Shown: positions 1-9,500 of the stretch, piece by piece
Layout: the number at the start of each line of letters is the position of its first letter
Position numbering within the stretch: position 1 is the first letter of the stretch
From: Pseudoflavonifractor sp. Marseille-P3106
GTDB taxonomy: Bacteria > Bacillota > Clostridia > Oscillospirales > Oscillospiraceae
Assembly: GCA_900169975.1 (NCBI GenBank)
Contig: LT827124.1
Span: forward strand, 186,001 to 250,000
Direction: 5' to 3'
DNA length: 64,000 nt
The notes under the pieces: generated by a model
Told to the model about the DNA's origin: nothing
Databases searched by the model: none
The model's input: only the letters and a program-made list of their open reading frames with translations
Translations under genes and position numbers: made by a program

Positions 1-777
1 ACATCGGTTATTTATGGTCTGCTGATCCCTTTTGTGGGCACCTCGCTGGGGTCCGCCTGCGTCTTTTTCCTGAAGAAAGGTTTGGGGGATCGGGTGCAGC
101 GGGGGCTGACCGGCTTCGCCTCCGGCGTCATGGTGGCCGCGTCGATCTGGAGCCTGCTGATCCCCGCCATGGATCAGTCCGCCGGGGCAGGGACCTGGGC
201 CTTCCTGCCGGCGGTCATTGGCTTTTGGGTTGGTATTCTCTTTCTGCTGGGGTTGGATCATCTGATCCCTCACCTCCACCAAAAGAGTTCCCGCGCGGAA
301 GGGCCCCATACGCAGCTGCGGCGCTCCACCATGATGGTACTGGCGGTTACCCTCCATAACATCCCGGAAGGAATGGCAGTCGGTGTGGTCTATGCGGGCT
401 ATCTGGCCGGAGACGGTCAAATCACCATGATGGGCGCTCTGGCCTTATCTCTGGGCATCGCCATTCAGAACTTCCCCGAGGGAGCGATTATCTCCATGCC
501 CCTGCGCGCGGAGGGAATGAGCAAGCCCTGGGCTTTCGCAGGAGGCGTACTTTCCGGGGCGGTAGAACCGCTGGGCGCCCTGCTGACGATTCTGGCCTCA
601 GGGCTGGTGGTTCCGGCTCTTCCATATCTTCTGAGTTTTGCCGCCGGCGCTATGATCTATGTGGTGGTGGAAGAATTAATCCCTGAGATGTCCCAGGGAG
701 AGCACTCAGATGTGGGCGCGCTGACCTTTGCTTTGGGCTTCACCCTGATGATGGCCCTTGATGTGGCACTGGGATAG
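1..777 (+). CDS. ZIP-family metal transporter, 5' end cut by window
   Basis: An integral membrane transporter that would bring divalent metal (zinc, iron or manganese) into the cytoplasm. The frame is open from base 1, so the protein starts outside the window; the GTG at 34 is an internal codon in a typical ZIP helix. The family signatures are the HNIPEG motif at bases 355-372 (transmembrane metal site), QNFPEG at about 466-483 and EELIPE near 670. The rest is long hydrophobic helices with a His-containing loop around residues 80-92. This is the GufA/ZupT-like bacterial branch. It ends at a TAG followed by a strong hairpin at 795. Metal specificity cannot be read from the sequence, but the metal genes downstream fit. 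Confidence 0.93.
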   Translation, partial: TSVIYGLLIPFVGTSLGSACVFFLKKGLGDRVQRGLTGFASGVMVAASIWSLLIPAMDQSAGAGTWAFLPAVIGFWVGILFLLGLDHLIPHLHQKSSRAEGPHTQLRRSTMMVLAVTLHNIPEGMAVGVVYAGYLAGDGQITMMGALALSLGIAIQNFPEGAIISMPLRAEGMSKPWAFAGGVLSGAVEPLGALLTILASGLVVPALPYLLSFAAGAMIYVVVEELIPEMSQGEHSDVGALTFALGFTLMMALDVALG

Positions 778-794
778 AGACTCCCGCATAACAT

Positions 795-834
795 GGAAGC
801 GGAAGGGGGTACCCCCTTCCGCTTCCGTGTTTTT
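795..834 (+). terminator. Rho-independent terminator after ZIP gene
   Basis: A perfect 32-nt palindrome (795-826, arms of 16 nt beginning GGAAGCGG) is followed by GTGTTTTT. It lies between the convergent ZIP gene and the gene ending at 850, so it may serve both strands. Confidence 0.85.
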
Positions 835-849
835 CACAGTATATTAAAC

Positions 850-1788
850 CTAGGATTGCTTCTTGATTCGCTGAATCGGGTCGGTTGCTGTTGGAAGTTT
901 ATTACAGTACAGGCCATAGAAATCGTCCCGGGCGAGGGTGTCCAGCCACACCGCGGAGGGGCAGCAGACCCGCTCGCCCTCTTGGCTGCTGTGCAGTTGG
1001 GTGCAGGCCGGAAAGAGGATCAGATCCCCGTTGGACACATAGAAATCGCACAGCTCCCGGCACAAGATCTCCTCTGCCACCCGCCGGGCCGCCCACTCGG
1101 GGGCAGAGGTCCGCGCGCACAGATAGGACGGGATCAGCACCGGCCCCTCTTGGGGCGTGCGGAGGAAGGTGCTCTGCCCATCCGCCCGCAGTGCGTAGAG
1201 AGAGGGCACCAGGGCGGTACGGGCCTGTCCCTGGCGCACAGTTTGAAATGCTCCGATGGGCATATCCGTTACAAAGCTGCGGTCCAGCAGGCCGGAGGCT
1301 GCCTCCCGGCCCCATGTTTCCCAGACAACCTTTACTACCGTCTTGACGGCAGAGTTGTTGATCCCGCCGAAGGCCAGCCCGTCCCAGTCCGGCAGCCGCA
1401 TCTGCTCGCATATCCCCAGCTCGCGGGTATAGTAGACCAGAGGGATGGCCGCCGCGGGCAGGAGTTTGTCGCCCCGCCGCACGGCGTCCAGAGCAGGACT
1501 TTCCCGCAGGGAGACCCAATCTGCCGCCGGGTACAGCTCCGGTTCCATCTTGGAAAAAATGGCCCGATCCTCGAACACCTCCAGATCCGCCGAAACGATG
1601 AGGTCTGGGAGCACCGCATCCGGCCGGGCCAGATACTCCGACATATGCTCCGGGTATCCCAAGCCGAAAAAACGAACCTCCAGCTCAATGTCTTCCCGGT
1701 GCAGCCGCCCGGCCAGCTCCTGCAAAAACGCCTTTTCCTGGCGGTGCAGGACGCAGATGTGGTTCCAATAAAGCAGAATGTGTGTCAT
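850..1788 (-). CDS. Solute-binding-protein-like protein without signal peptide
   Basis: A 312-residue protein with the fold signature of periplasmic/extracellular solute-binding proteins (a central PDLIVSADLEVFED stretch and a hinge-like middle), but it begins MTHILLYWNH with no signal peptide or lipobox. It is therefore probably cytoplasmic. Its ATG overlaps the stop of the upstream ATPase gene by 4 nt (ATGA), so the two are translationally coupled, and the GTPase gene is first in the operon. A role as an intracellular metal or cofactor carrier that works with the ATPase and GTPase is inference. It could also be a degenerate ABC importer component. A box resembling the GGTTAG-N6-CTAACC site lies in front of the operon at 3255. 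Confidence 0.6.
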   Translation of the reverse strand: MTHILLYWNHICVLHRQEKAFLQELAGRLHREDIELEVRFFGLGYPEHMSEYLARPDAVLPDLIVSADLEVFEDRAIFSKMEPELYPAADWVSLRESPALDAVRRGDKLLPAAAIPLVYYTRELGICEQMRLPDWDGLAFGGINNSAVKTVVKVVWETWGREAASGLLDRSFVTDMPIGAFQTVRQGQARTALVPSLYALRADGQSTFLRTPQEGPVLIPSYLCARTSAPEWAARRVAEEILCRELCDFYVSNGDLILFPACTQLHSSQEGERVCCPSAVWLDTLARDDFYGLYCNKLPTATDPIQRIKKQS

Positions 1789-2528
1789 GCCAGATGATCT
1801 CCTCTCCGAAGCGATGCCTGATAGGTTTGTTGCCGGCGGTACAGCTCGCCTAATTCCATATAGAGTGCGGCCTCCTGTGGGCTGCGCTCCACCACTGCAG
1901 CCACCGCGCCGCCCCCCATGACGATGCGCCGCCGGGACATCAAGGCGGTGTGCGGGTCATGGGTGACCACCAGCACCAACTTGTCATGACGCTGAAGCAG
2001 GCCCAGCGCCCGCTCTTTGTCGATGCCGGCGTTCTCAATCTCGTCGATGAGGACAATGGGGCTGTCGCAGAGCAGGGCGATGTCGGCGATCATCAGCGCC
2101 CGGGACTGGCCGCCGCTGAGCTGGTTCAGGCTCTGGCCCAGGGCAACAGGCTCCGGGGTGATCTCATTGGCCAGGGCCAGCACCTCCACCGGCGGGGTCT
2201 CCTTCCCCCTGCACTGGGCATGGAGGGCCAGGAACTCTTCCACCGAGGCGTCCAGCACGAAGCGCATATTCTGCCCCAAGTGGGCCACCAGTTGGGAAGA
2301 CAAGGACTGGCGGCGTTCCGCCGGGATCTCCACGCCGTCCAGGAGCACCCGGCGGCGGGTGACCGAGTCCCCATGGGCCAGCTGCTCTACATCCTTGATG
2401 AACCGGGACTTCCCGGAGCCGGTGTTGCCCACGATGGTACACAGTTCGCCCCGCTCCAGGGTGATGCCCTGGAAGGGTTCCGGCTTCCCGGTCTTGTCCC
2501 GGCCGGGAAGAATGGTCACAGACTGCAT
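1785..2528 (-). CDS. ABC-type ATPase, stand-alone
   Basis: A 247-residue ABC ATPase with Walker A GNTGSGKS (residues 34-41), signature LSGGQ (137-141), Walker B IVLIDEIE (158-165) and switch His190. No permease gene is next to it. The partners are a CobW/HypB-like GTPase upstream (13-nt overlap) and a signal-less binding-protein-like gene downstream (4-nt overlap). Stand-alone ABC ATPases in such settings often power maturation or assembly rather than transport; the A2 component of methyl-CoM reductase activation is a known example of that idea. That role is only an analogy here. The start is chosen at ATG 2528 because the coding pattern begins directly there. Confidence 0.75.
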   Translation of the reverse strand: MQSVTILPGRDKTGKPEPFQGITLERGELCTIVGNTGSGKSRFIKDVEQLAHGDSVTRRRVLLDGVEIPAERRQSLSSQLVAHLGQNMRFVLDASVEEFLALHAQCRGKETPPVEVLALANEITPEPVALGQSLNQLSGGQSRALMIADIALLCDSPIVLIDEIENAGIDKERALGLLQRHDKLVLVVTHDPHTALMSRRRIVMGGGAVAAVVERSPQEAALYMELGELYRRQQTYQASLRRGDHLA

Positions 2529-3229
2529 ACTTCCGCCTCCTCAAAGTTGATCTTGCCCACCACGCCCTGCTGGAATGCGCTGCCCACACGCTGCTCTCCC
2601 ACGCAGTAGGAGCAGACCCCGCTGGGCATGGTGTGCCGCAGAATGTCCCCCTCAAAGCTGCCGCACGCAGGCCGGTCCAGCAGCCACCGGGCCAAAAGGT
2701 CGGTTCCATAGCCCGCCAGACCGTCCACCGGAAAAAGCGCCGCTCCGGGGTTGATCTGCCGGATCTGCCAGGAGATGATCTCCAGTTCCGCCTGGGAGAC
2801 CATGTCGATCTTGGTGAGCACCACAAAGTCCGCCTGGGTGAGCATTGGGCCAAGCTGTCCCGACGCCCGGCAGCTGGCGGTGCAGTCCAGCACACATCCG
2901 GCCGTCATGTGCTGCGTGGCCGGGGAACAGCGGTGGCAAAGTCCGGCAGTCTCGATGACCAGGGTGTCCCGCTTCAATCGGTCCGCCCAGTCCCAGAGCT
3001 CCGGCAGGTTGGAGACAAGAAAATGATCCGGGCAGATGTCCCCGCTCAGACCCGTCACACAGGGTAGCCCCATGCGCTGAAAGAGCGCCCCGTCCCCGGT
3101 CTTCAGGCAATCGATCTTGCAGACGCAGGGAGCGGTGCCGCCCTCTTCCAGCAGGGGAAGCAGGGCCTTCAGCGCCGAGGTCTTCCCCACGGCGGAAGCC
3201 CCGGAAAACAGATAGACATGGCGCGGCAC
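2516..3229 (-). CDS. CobW/HypB/UreG-like P-loop GTPase
   Basis: A 237-residue GTPase of the SIMIBI metallochaperone type. It shows the P-loop GASAVGKT (10-17), an ETAG motif (93-96) followed by C98-x2-C101, a TKID guanine-specificity motif (139-142) and a C-terminal CSYC pair (206-209). Family members insert metal ions into enzymes using GTP hydrolysis. The two Cys pairs are candidate metal ligands. It is the first gene of a three-gene operon with an ABC ATPase and a binding-protein-like gene. The upstream GGTTAG-type box at 3255-3272 points to metal-responsive control. The target enzyme is unknown; the giant activase fusion nearby (6573-10436) is a reasonable candidate partner. Confidence 0.75.
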   Translation of the reverse strand: MPRHVYLFSGASAVGKTSALKALLPLLEEGGTAPCVCKIDCLKTGDGALFQRMGLPCVTGLSGDICPDHFLVSNLPELWDWADRLKRDTLVIETAGLCHRCSPATQHMTAGCVLDCTASCRASGQLGPMLTQADFVVLTKIDMVSQAELEIISWQIRQINPGAALFPVDGLAGYGTDLLARWLLDRPACGSFEGDILRHTMPSGVCSYCVGEQRVGSAFQQGVVGKINFEEAEVCSL

Positions 3230-3254
3230 GGCAGTTCCTCCTCGTATTGAAATC

Positions 3255-3272
3255 GGTTAGCCATAACTTACC
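3255..3272. promoter_or_regulatory. GGTTAG-N6-CTTACC box (one mismatch)
   Basis: An imperfect copy of the palindrome that recurs in this window, 26 nt upstream of the GTPase start on the minus strand. The right half reads CTTACC in place of CTAACC. Confidence 0.55.
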
Positions 3273-3328
3273 ACAGGAAACACAAGTTTGTCAGTACCAA
3301 GTGAGACTCCGGCAATCTCGATTGATAC

Positions 3329-3385
3329 TTGACGGACGCCTCCGAACCCGGTAAAATATACGCCAGAGGTTAGCAGTAACTAACC
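3329..3385 (+). promoter_or_regulatory. Promoter and GGTTAG-N6-CTAACC operator of Crp/ABC operon
   Basis: The -35 is TTGACG (3329-3334) and the -10 is TAAAAT (3352-3357), with 17 nt between them. A perfect GGTTAG-N6-CTAACC palindrome lies at 3368-3385, across the expected transcription start, so binding there would repress. Confidence 0.75.
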
Positions 3386-3401
3386 AGAGAGGAGGGGTAT
3401 T

Positions 3402-4073
3402 TTGGAGCAGGTGGAACTGGAACGGAGGCTGGCACAGTCGCCTCTTCTGGCAGGGGTCTCCCTGCCGGCGGAGCAGGCGCGCGTCCAGTCATTTCCGGCG
3501 GGCCATATCCTCAGCGACCGGCCCGGCGGCGTGCCCTCCGTAGGGCTGATCCTGTCCGGGCGGGTAGAGGTCTACTCCGTGGCCCTGGACGGCAAAGATG
3601 TCCAGCTCAGCACGCTCCCTGCCGGGGAGTGCTTCGGTGTCTGCAATCTGCTGGCCGGCGCTGAACTGGAAACGGTCCTGCGCTGCGGGGAGGAAACCGA
3701 AGTTCTTTATATCCCTAAACCCGTACTGCTGGCGTGTATGGAGCGGGACGCCGGATTGTCCCTCCGGTACGCGGAGCTGTGCAACCAAAAGCTCCAGTTT
3801 CTGCTCCGGCGCATCGAACTGCTCACCATGCAGTCCTGCCGTGGGCGGGTCATCGCCCATCTGTTGGCCGGTCAGGACAGGAACGGGTGTGTGAAGCCCA
3901 CCGGCTCCCGGGAGGACCTCGCACGCCAGCTGGGCGTCAGCCGGGCGGCGCTGTTCCGGGAACTGGCGGCCCTTCAATCCATGGGCGTCCTGCGGTCAGA
4001 GGGAAATCTCCTCACCGTGCTGGATACGCCCGCGCTGGAAAAGCTGCTCTACCACCCCTCCCGCACCAAATGA
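3402..4073 (+). CDS. Crp/Fnr-family transcriptional regulator
   Basis: A 223-residue regulator with an N-terminal cyclic-nucleotide-binding-type beta roll (about residues 30-115) and a C-terminal winged helix-turn-helix (about 168-195, including EDLARQLGVSRAALFREL). It starts with TTG at 3402 behind a strong GGAGGGG; no ATG fits. The Cys residues are not in the Fnr Fe-S pattern, so the effector is unknown. It is followed after 23 nt by a lipoprotein-permease-ATPase importer and probably controls it. A second Crp/Fnr gene heads the related importer operon at 10562. Confidence 0.85.
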   Translation: MEQVELERRLAQSPLLAGVSLPAEQARVQSFPAGHILSDRPGGVPSVGLILSGRVEVYSVALDGKDVQLSTLPAGECFGVCNLLAGAELETVLRCGEETEVLYIPKPVLLACMERDAGLSLRYAELCNQKLQFLLRRIELLTMQSCRGRVIAHLLAGQDRNGCVKPTGSREDLARQLGVSRAALFRELAALQSMGVLRSEGNLLTVLDTPALEKLLYHPSRTK

Positions 4074-4096
4074 TCAGGAAAGGAAGTACCGTACCA

Positions 4097-5167
4097 ATGA
4101 AAAAACTGCTCTCTCTGTTTTGCACACTGTCCCTGTCTGCCGCACTTCTGGCCGGATGCTCCGGCGGAAACGGCAACACCAATGCAGCGGCGGATGGTGC
4201 GGAGTCCACTTCTCCGACCTTAACGGAGCCGGAAACTACGTCCCAGCAGGAGACGGCTGCTCCGGTGGATGTCAATGTGATGGCCCTCAAGGGGCCTACT
4301 GCCATGGGCATGGTGGAATTCATGAGCCAGGCAGACACGGGCGAACTCACCGACAACAACTATCACTTCAGCATCACCGCGGCCACCGATGAGGTCTCCG
4401 CCGCTCTGGCCCAAGGGACTACGGATCTTGCTGCGGTCCCGGCCAATCTGGCTTCCGTCCTCTATAACAACACCGAGGGCGGCGTGCAGGTGCTGGCCAT
4501 CAACACCCTGGGTGTGCTTTACATCGTAGAGAGCGGCGATACCGTCCACTCTGTGGAGGATCTGCGGGGCAAGACCATCTACGCCAGCGGAAAGGGCAAT
4601 ACGCCGGAGTATGCCCTCAACTATGTGCTGACCCAGAACGGCATTGACCCGGCCTCCGATGTGACTATCGAGTGGAAGAGCGAACAGGCTGAGTGCCTGT
4701 CGGCCCTTATGGCGGAGGAGAACACCATCGCCATGCTGCCTCAGCCCTTCGTCACCACCGCTCAGACAAAGAGCGAAAATATCCGTGTGGCGCTGGATCT
4801 GACCGAGGAGTGGGACGAGATCCAGGCGGAGAGCGACGCCCCCTCCACGCTGGTCACCGGTGTGGTGGTTGGCCGCACGGAGTTTGTAGCGGAGCACCCT
4901 GAAGCGGTCTCCGCGTTCCTGGAGCACTACCGGGCGTCGGTGGAGTATGTGAACGCCAATGTGGATGAAGCCGCACAGCTCGTAGGCCAGTATGAGATCG
5001 TCGCCGCAGAAGTGGCACAGAAGGCCCTGCCGGAGTGCAATATTGTCTTTATCGAGGGTGTGGAGATGAAGGACAGCCTCTCCGGGTATCTTTCCGTCCT
5101 GTTTGAGCAGAACCCCAAATCTGTGGGCGGTGCCCTGCCCGATGATGCCTTCTACTACAGCCGCTGA
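4097..5167 (+). CDS. ABC importer substrate-binding lipoprotein (NMT1/SsuA-like)
   Basis: A 356-residue secreted lipoprotein. The N-terminus has a signal peptide ending in a lipobox, LLAGC, with the acylated Cys at residue 21, followed by an Asn/Thr/Glu-rich linker. The mature part is the periplasmic-binding-protein fold of the nitrate/sulfonate/thiamine-precursor (NMT1/THI5-like) group, with the usual DLRGKTIYASGKGN hinge region. The start at 4097 was chosen over upstream in-frame codons because the signal peptide begins there. It supplies substrate to the permease (5174) and ATPase (5927). The substrate cannot be told; the setting suggests a metal complex or cofactor precursor. Confidence 0.88.
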   Translation: MKKLLSLFCTLSLSAALLAGCSGGNGNTNAAADGAESTSPTLTEPETTSQQETAAPVDVNVMALKGPTAMGMVEFMSQADTGELTDNNYHFSITAATDEVSAALAQGTTDLAAVPANLASVLYNNTEGGVQVLAINTLGVLYIVESGDTVHSVEDLRGKTIYASGKGNTPEYALNYVLTQNGIDPASDVTIEWKSEQAECLSALMAEENTIAMLPQPFVTTAQTKSENIRVALDLTEEWDEIQAESDAPSTLVTGVVVGRTEFVAEHPEAVSAFLEHYRASVEYVNANVDEAAQLVGQYEIVAAEVAQKALPECNIVFIEGVEMKDSLSGYLSVLFEQNPKSVGGALPDDAFYYSR

Positions 5168-5173
5168 GTTTTC

Positions 5174-5923
5174 ATGAGACGCCCTCGAACCATACGCGCC
5201 TGGGCGGTGCTCGTCTGGCTTGCCCTTTGGCAGCTGGGCGCTATGGCGATCGACCAGCAGATCATCCTGGTTTCTCCGCTGCGGGTGCTGTCCCGGCTCT
5301 GGGAGTTGATCCCCACACCGGATTTCTGGGGGAGCATCGCCTACTCCCTGGTGCGGATCACCGCAGGCTTCCTTCTGGGGGTGGCGGCGGGCACGGTGCT
5401 GGCGGCCCTCTCCGCGCGGTTTCGCCGGGTGGAGGAGCTGCTGGCCCCCGCCATGCTGGCCATCAAGTCCATCCCGGTGGCCTCGTTCATCATCCTGGCC
5501 CTGATCCTGTTTTCCTCCCGGAATCTGGCGGTACCCATCTCATTTCTGATCGTCCTGCCTGTACTCTATTCCAATGTCCTGGGCGGCATCCGGGCTGCTG
5601 ACTCACAGCTGATGGAGATGGTCCGTGTATTCCGCATCCCGGTGGGGCGGAGCATCCGCTATGTGTATTTGCCCCAGGTGATGCCCTATTTCCTGTCGGC
5701 CTGCGGCTCCGCTCTGGGCCTGTGCTGGAAGTCAGGGATTGCCGCGGAGGTCATCGGTATGCCGGAGGGCTCTATCGGCGAGCAGCTCCAGCAGGCCAAG
5801 GTCTATCTGGATACCCCGGACCTGTTTGCCTGGACTCTGGTGATTGTGCTGGTGAGCCTGGCCTTTGAGCGGGCGTTCCTGGCGCTGCTGCGGCGGGGCG
5901 CCAGAGCGATGGAGAGGATGTGA
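5174..5923 (+). CDS. ABC importer permease (SsuC/TauC-like)
   Basis: A 249-residue membrane protein with about six hydrophobic helices and a cytoplasmic EAA-type loop (DSQLMEMVRVFRIP near residues 144-157) that would dock with the ATPase. It belongs to the BPD_transp_1 permease family of nitrate/taurine/sulfonate-type importers and is usual in length. It begins 6 nt after the binding-protein gene and stops 3 nt before the ATPase gene, so the three form one operon. Confidence 0.9.
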   Translation: MRRPRTIRAWAVLVWLALWQLGAMAIDQQIILVSPLRVLSRLWELIPTPDFWGSIAYSLVRITAGFLLGVAAGTVLAALSARFRRVEELLAPAMLAIKSIPVASFIILALILFSSRNLAVPISFLIVLPVLYSNVLGGIRAADSQLMEMVRVFRIPVGRSIRYVYLPQVMPYFLSACGSALGLCWKSGIAAEVIGMPEGSIGEQLQQAKVYLDTPDLFAWTLVIVLVSLAFERAFLALLRRGARAMERM

Positions 5924-5926
5924 GCC

Positions 5927-6508
5927 ATGGAGGACATTGTGATCCGAAACCTGTGCAAGTCCTTTGCTGGAAAGCCGGTACTGCGGGATTTCTCCGCCGT
6001 ACTCCCGGTCGGGCAGGTGACCGGCCTCATGGCCCCGTCCGGGGCGGGCAAGACCACTTTGCTGCGTATCCTGATGGGGCTGGAGCGGCCGGACGGCGGC
6101 ACCATAGACGGCCTTGCCGGCCTGCGGCTCAGCGCGGTCTTTCAGGAGGACCGGCTCTGTGACAATCTGGACCCGTCCGCAAATATCCGCCTGATCAATC
6201 CGACCCTGGGACGGAGAGAAACGGAGGACGCCTTGGCGGCGGTGGGGCTGGCCGGCTGTCTGCGGCAGCCAGCCCGGGAACTCTCCGGCGGAATGCGCCG
6301 CCGGGTGGCGATCTTGCGGGCACTGCTGGCGGAATACGACCTGCTCTTCCTGGATGAGCCGTTCAAGGGTCTGGACCGGGAGACCAAAGAAACCGTGATG
6401 GCGGACACACGCCGGCGCTGCGCTGGACGGACAGTGCTCCTGGTCACCCATGATGTTGCGGAGCTGGATGCCATGGGCGCGGTTGTACGGCTTGATTTGA
6501 GTACATGA
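5927..6508 (+). CDS. ABC importer ATPase, short (SsuB-like)
   Basis: Energises the importer at 4097-5923. It shows Walker A APSGAGKTT (36-44), Q-loop FQED (72-75), signature LSGGM (119-123), Walker B LLFLDEP (139-145) and switch His175. At 193 residues it is well below the roughly 250 of SsuB/TauB, mainly because the C-terminal tail is missing; the catalytic core is complete. A strong terminator follows at 6525. Confidence 0.88.
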   Translation: MEDIVIRNLCKSFAGKPVLRDFSAVLPVGQVTGLMAPSGAGKTTLLRILMGLERPDGGTIDGLAGLRLSAVFQEDRLCDNLDPSANIRLINPTLGRRETEDALAAVGLAGCLRQPARELSGGMRRRVAILRALLAEYDLLFLDEPFKGLDRETKETVMADTRRRCAGRTVLLVTHDVAELDAMGAVVRLDLST

Positions 6509-6524
6509 GCGCCTATCCGCAAAC

Positions 6525-6566
6525 AGGGAGACCCCGCACCTCAAGGTGCAGGGTCTCCCTTTGCAT
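6525..6566. terminator. Terminator between convergent ATPase and activase genes
   Basis: The arms AGGGAGACCC / GGGTCTCCCT with an inner GCACC/GGTGC stem (6525-6560) are followed by a T-rich run. It separates the rightward importer operon from the leftward fusion gene ending at 6573. Confidence 0.8.
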
Positions 6567-6572
6567 TTATTT

Positions 6573-9500
6573 TCAAGACAAATAGTACAAGAACGAACGA
6601 AGGCGCGACCGGGCAGCCTCATCCCAGTCGTGATCCATGGCCAGGTGGAAGTGCGGTACGCCGTCCAGCGCACCGGTCATCTCCAAGATCGCGGTGGTAT
6701 TTTCATATCTGGGCGCCATGGTCAGCACCCCGGCGCACCGTCCGCCTAACTCCAGCCCTTTAGCCAAACGATGCCGGCCATTGGCTCCGGAAAATCCGGG
6801 CAGAAGGCGGTCTGCGGAGGAGCGCAGAGACTCCAGTTCAGGGGAAAAACTGCTGCGGGGGCCCAGCAGACGGCCGAGTACTTCCACGCGGCCCGCCCAC
6901 TCCCGGCAGGCCGAGCTTCCCGCATCCCGCCAGAGGAACCACAGATATTCGCTCAGCGGCGCCCGGAGCAGCCGCCAGCCCTCCTGTTCCAGTGTATCGG
7001 GGACGCCGTCATGAAGGGTGAAGAGGGTGAACGGCTCACCCACGATCCCAAGCGTCCGTCCCTCCGGCGGAATGGCGCCGATGTGCGCCGCAAGGGTTTC
7101 CAGCTCTGCCCAGCCTGGCACACCCGCCGGAGCCAGTGCGTCCCGCTGTTCCGGCGGAGCGCACAGCAGGAGATCTCCGACGAGGAACGCCCGGAACAGC
7201 AGATCCGGCTCCGGGCAGCGCTCCGGAAGCGTCTCCAGTTCCGGCGCGATGACCTTCACGCGGCAAAGCCCCTGGCGTTCCAATACCGTCTCCACGCCCC
7301 AGGGGTATTGCCCGTCTGCCTCCGCGCCCTGGGTGGAGGGAAGAAGCACCTGAAACGGGCCGCTCTCCGCTTCTGCCGCCGTCAGGACGCCGCCCAGCAG
7401 GGCCGGGAATGGCAAATACTCCTTGGAGCTGGTCTCCGCCCTCCCCAGCGGCAGGGTGGTACTGTCGAGCCGCAGGGTGCGCGTCTCCGTTTCCCAGGCC
7501 GCCTCACAATATGCGCGGAGATAAGCGGTAAACGGCGGAAGGTCAGGCACGAGCAGCGGCCCTCCGGTTCTCTCCGGCACGGCGGCCACCGCAGTAGGGC
7601 GGTGTACCACGGAGGTGAGGGAAAAGCCCGCCGGAAGCGGCTGGGCAGGGCGGCCCTCCAGGCTCTGAAGAAACGCCTCGATCCGTGTGATCACGCCCAC
7701 GGGAGAGAAATGCTCGTCCACCTCGATCTGCAGATAGGGCTTGTCTCCCATTTCCTTCCGAAACAGATAGGAAAGCATGGTGTCCGGGCCGCAGCCGTGG
7801 TTGGTCAGATAGACGGCATACAGGTTTGGATGATGGGCCACGAGCTTGGCCCCGGACAGGATGTGCTGACCAAAGGGCCAGTACAGATTGGGGTAGTCCT
7901 CCGACAGATCCAGGTCGTGGGCGGGCAAGTGGGACAGGGTGATGACCTTATGCCCGCGCTCCAGCAGCAGCCGGGGAATACCCATGTTGAGCACCGGATC
8001 GGAAAGGCCGTAGTTCCGGGTAATGAGTACCAGCACCTTGTCGTCCGGTCTGAGGGACGCCAGCAGTTCCTGCCCCTGCTTCTCCACCGCCGCGGTATGC
8101 CGCCGCACCGCCTTGGCCCCGGATAGCAGGGCGGGCAGACAGCGCGGCTTTGGTATTCCCAGCTGCTTCCCGACGCCCAGCATGGCGGAGGCCATTGCCT
8201 CCTGTCCAAAGTCCAGGTCGAACACCGGGCTGAGCAGGGTGATTCCCCGCCGCTCCAGATCCAGGGCATTGGCCGCCAGCCGGGGCGCGGTCTGCATATA
8301 GACACAGCCATAATTGTGCTCTACATGGGAGGACTCGTGCTTCATGGTGTGGACAGAGGGCATGAAGATATAGTCCACGCCCTGTTCCGCCAGCCATGCC
8401 ATGTGGCCGTGGAGCAGCTTCACCGGGTAACAGGTCTCCGCCTGGGCAGTCTGCTGGGCCAGCCGGATGATCTCCTCATTTGTGGGCGGAGAGAGCAGGA
8501 CATTGAATCCCAAGTTCCGGAAAAATGCATTTGCCATGGGGAAGAATTTGTGGATCACCAGCGCATAGGGGACGCCCACCATCTTTTTCCCTGGGACCCG
8601 GATGGGGTCATACCCCTCCAGCAGCAGCGCCCCCGCCCGCTGGTAGAAGGCGATGTTCTCCGCCACCCCTGGCCCGGCGGCGTGTTCCGCCCCGGCCGCT
8701 GTGTCAAATCCGTGGAAGCAGGACGGGCCGCGGACTGACTCCAGCGCCAGCAGGGCCGCTCCATAGGCGCCGCTGATGGGGAAACAGGGTGAAACTGTGA
8801 GCCGCTCCCCCAATTCCTGCTGAAAGGCGGCCACGATCCCGGGATTGTAGGCAACACCGCCCTGAAGCACCACGCGGCTTCCGACAGGCTTGGCCCCAAC
8901 GACCTTGTGGAGGTAGTTGCGGACAATGGACCGGCACAGGCCAGCCGCCACCTCTGCCTGGGAGGCGCCCCGGGAGAGTGCGGACTGGATGGCTGTCTCG
9001 ATAAACACCGTACACCGCTCTCCCAGCTCCACCGCGCTGGGCGCGCTGAGGGCCAGAGGGCCGAACTCCGCCAATGGGATACCCATGCGCGCGGCCTGCT
9101 CTTCTACAAAGGAGCCGGTTCCGGCGGCGCAGATCCTGTTCATCTGAAAGTCGGCCACCTGTCCGCCCCGTAGGGAGATATACTTGGAGTCCTGCCCTCC
9201 GATCTCAAAGACCGTATCCACATCCGGCGACCAGTGGACAGCCGCCCGAGCTTGGGCGGTAATCTCATCCCGCACGGCGTCTGCCCCGATGAGGCGGCCA
9301 ATGCGCTCCCGGCCGGAGCCGGTGACGCCCACTGCCAGGAAGGACACCGGCCCAAAGCGTTCATGGATGACATCCAGGCCCCGGCGCACCGCCCCCTCCG
9401 TGTCCCCGGCTGTGCGGAGATACTGGTAGTCGATCAGCGTACCGTCCCGGCCGGTGAGCACCAGATCCGTGCTGGTGGACCCCACATCAATCCCCAGGAC

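Noticed and set aside
793-1797. 334-codon plus-strand frame
   Set aside because: It is antisense to the binding-protein-like gene and begins inside the terminator palindrome at 795.
6771-8126. 451-codon plus-strand frame
   Set aside because: It is antisense to the activase fusion, which shows conserved Fe-S and ASKHA motifs along this stretch.
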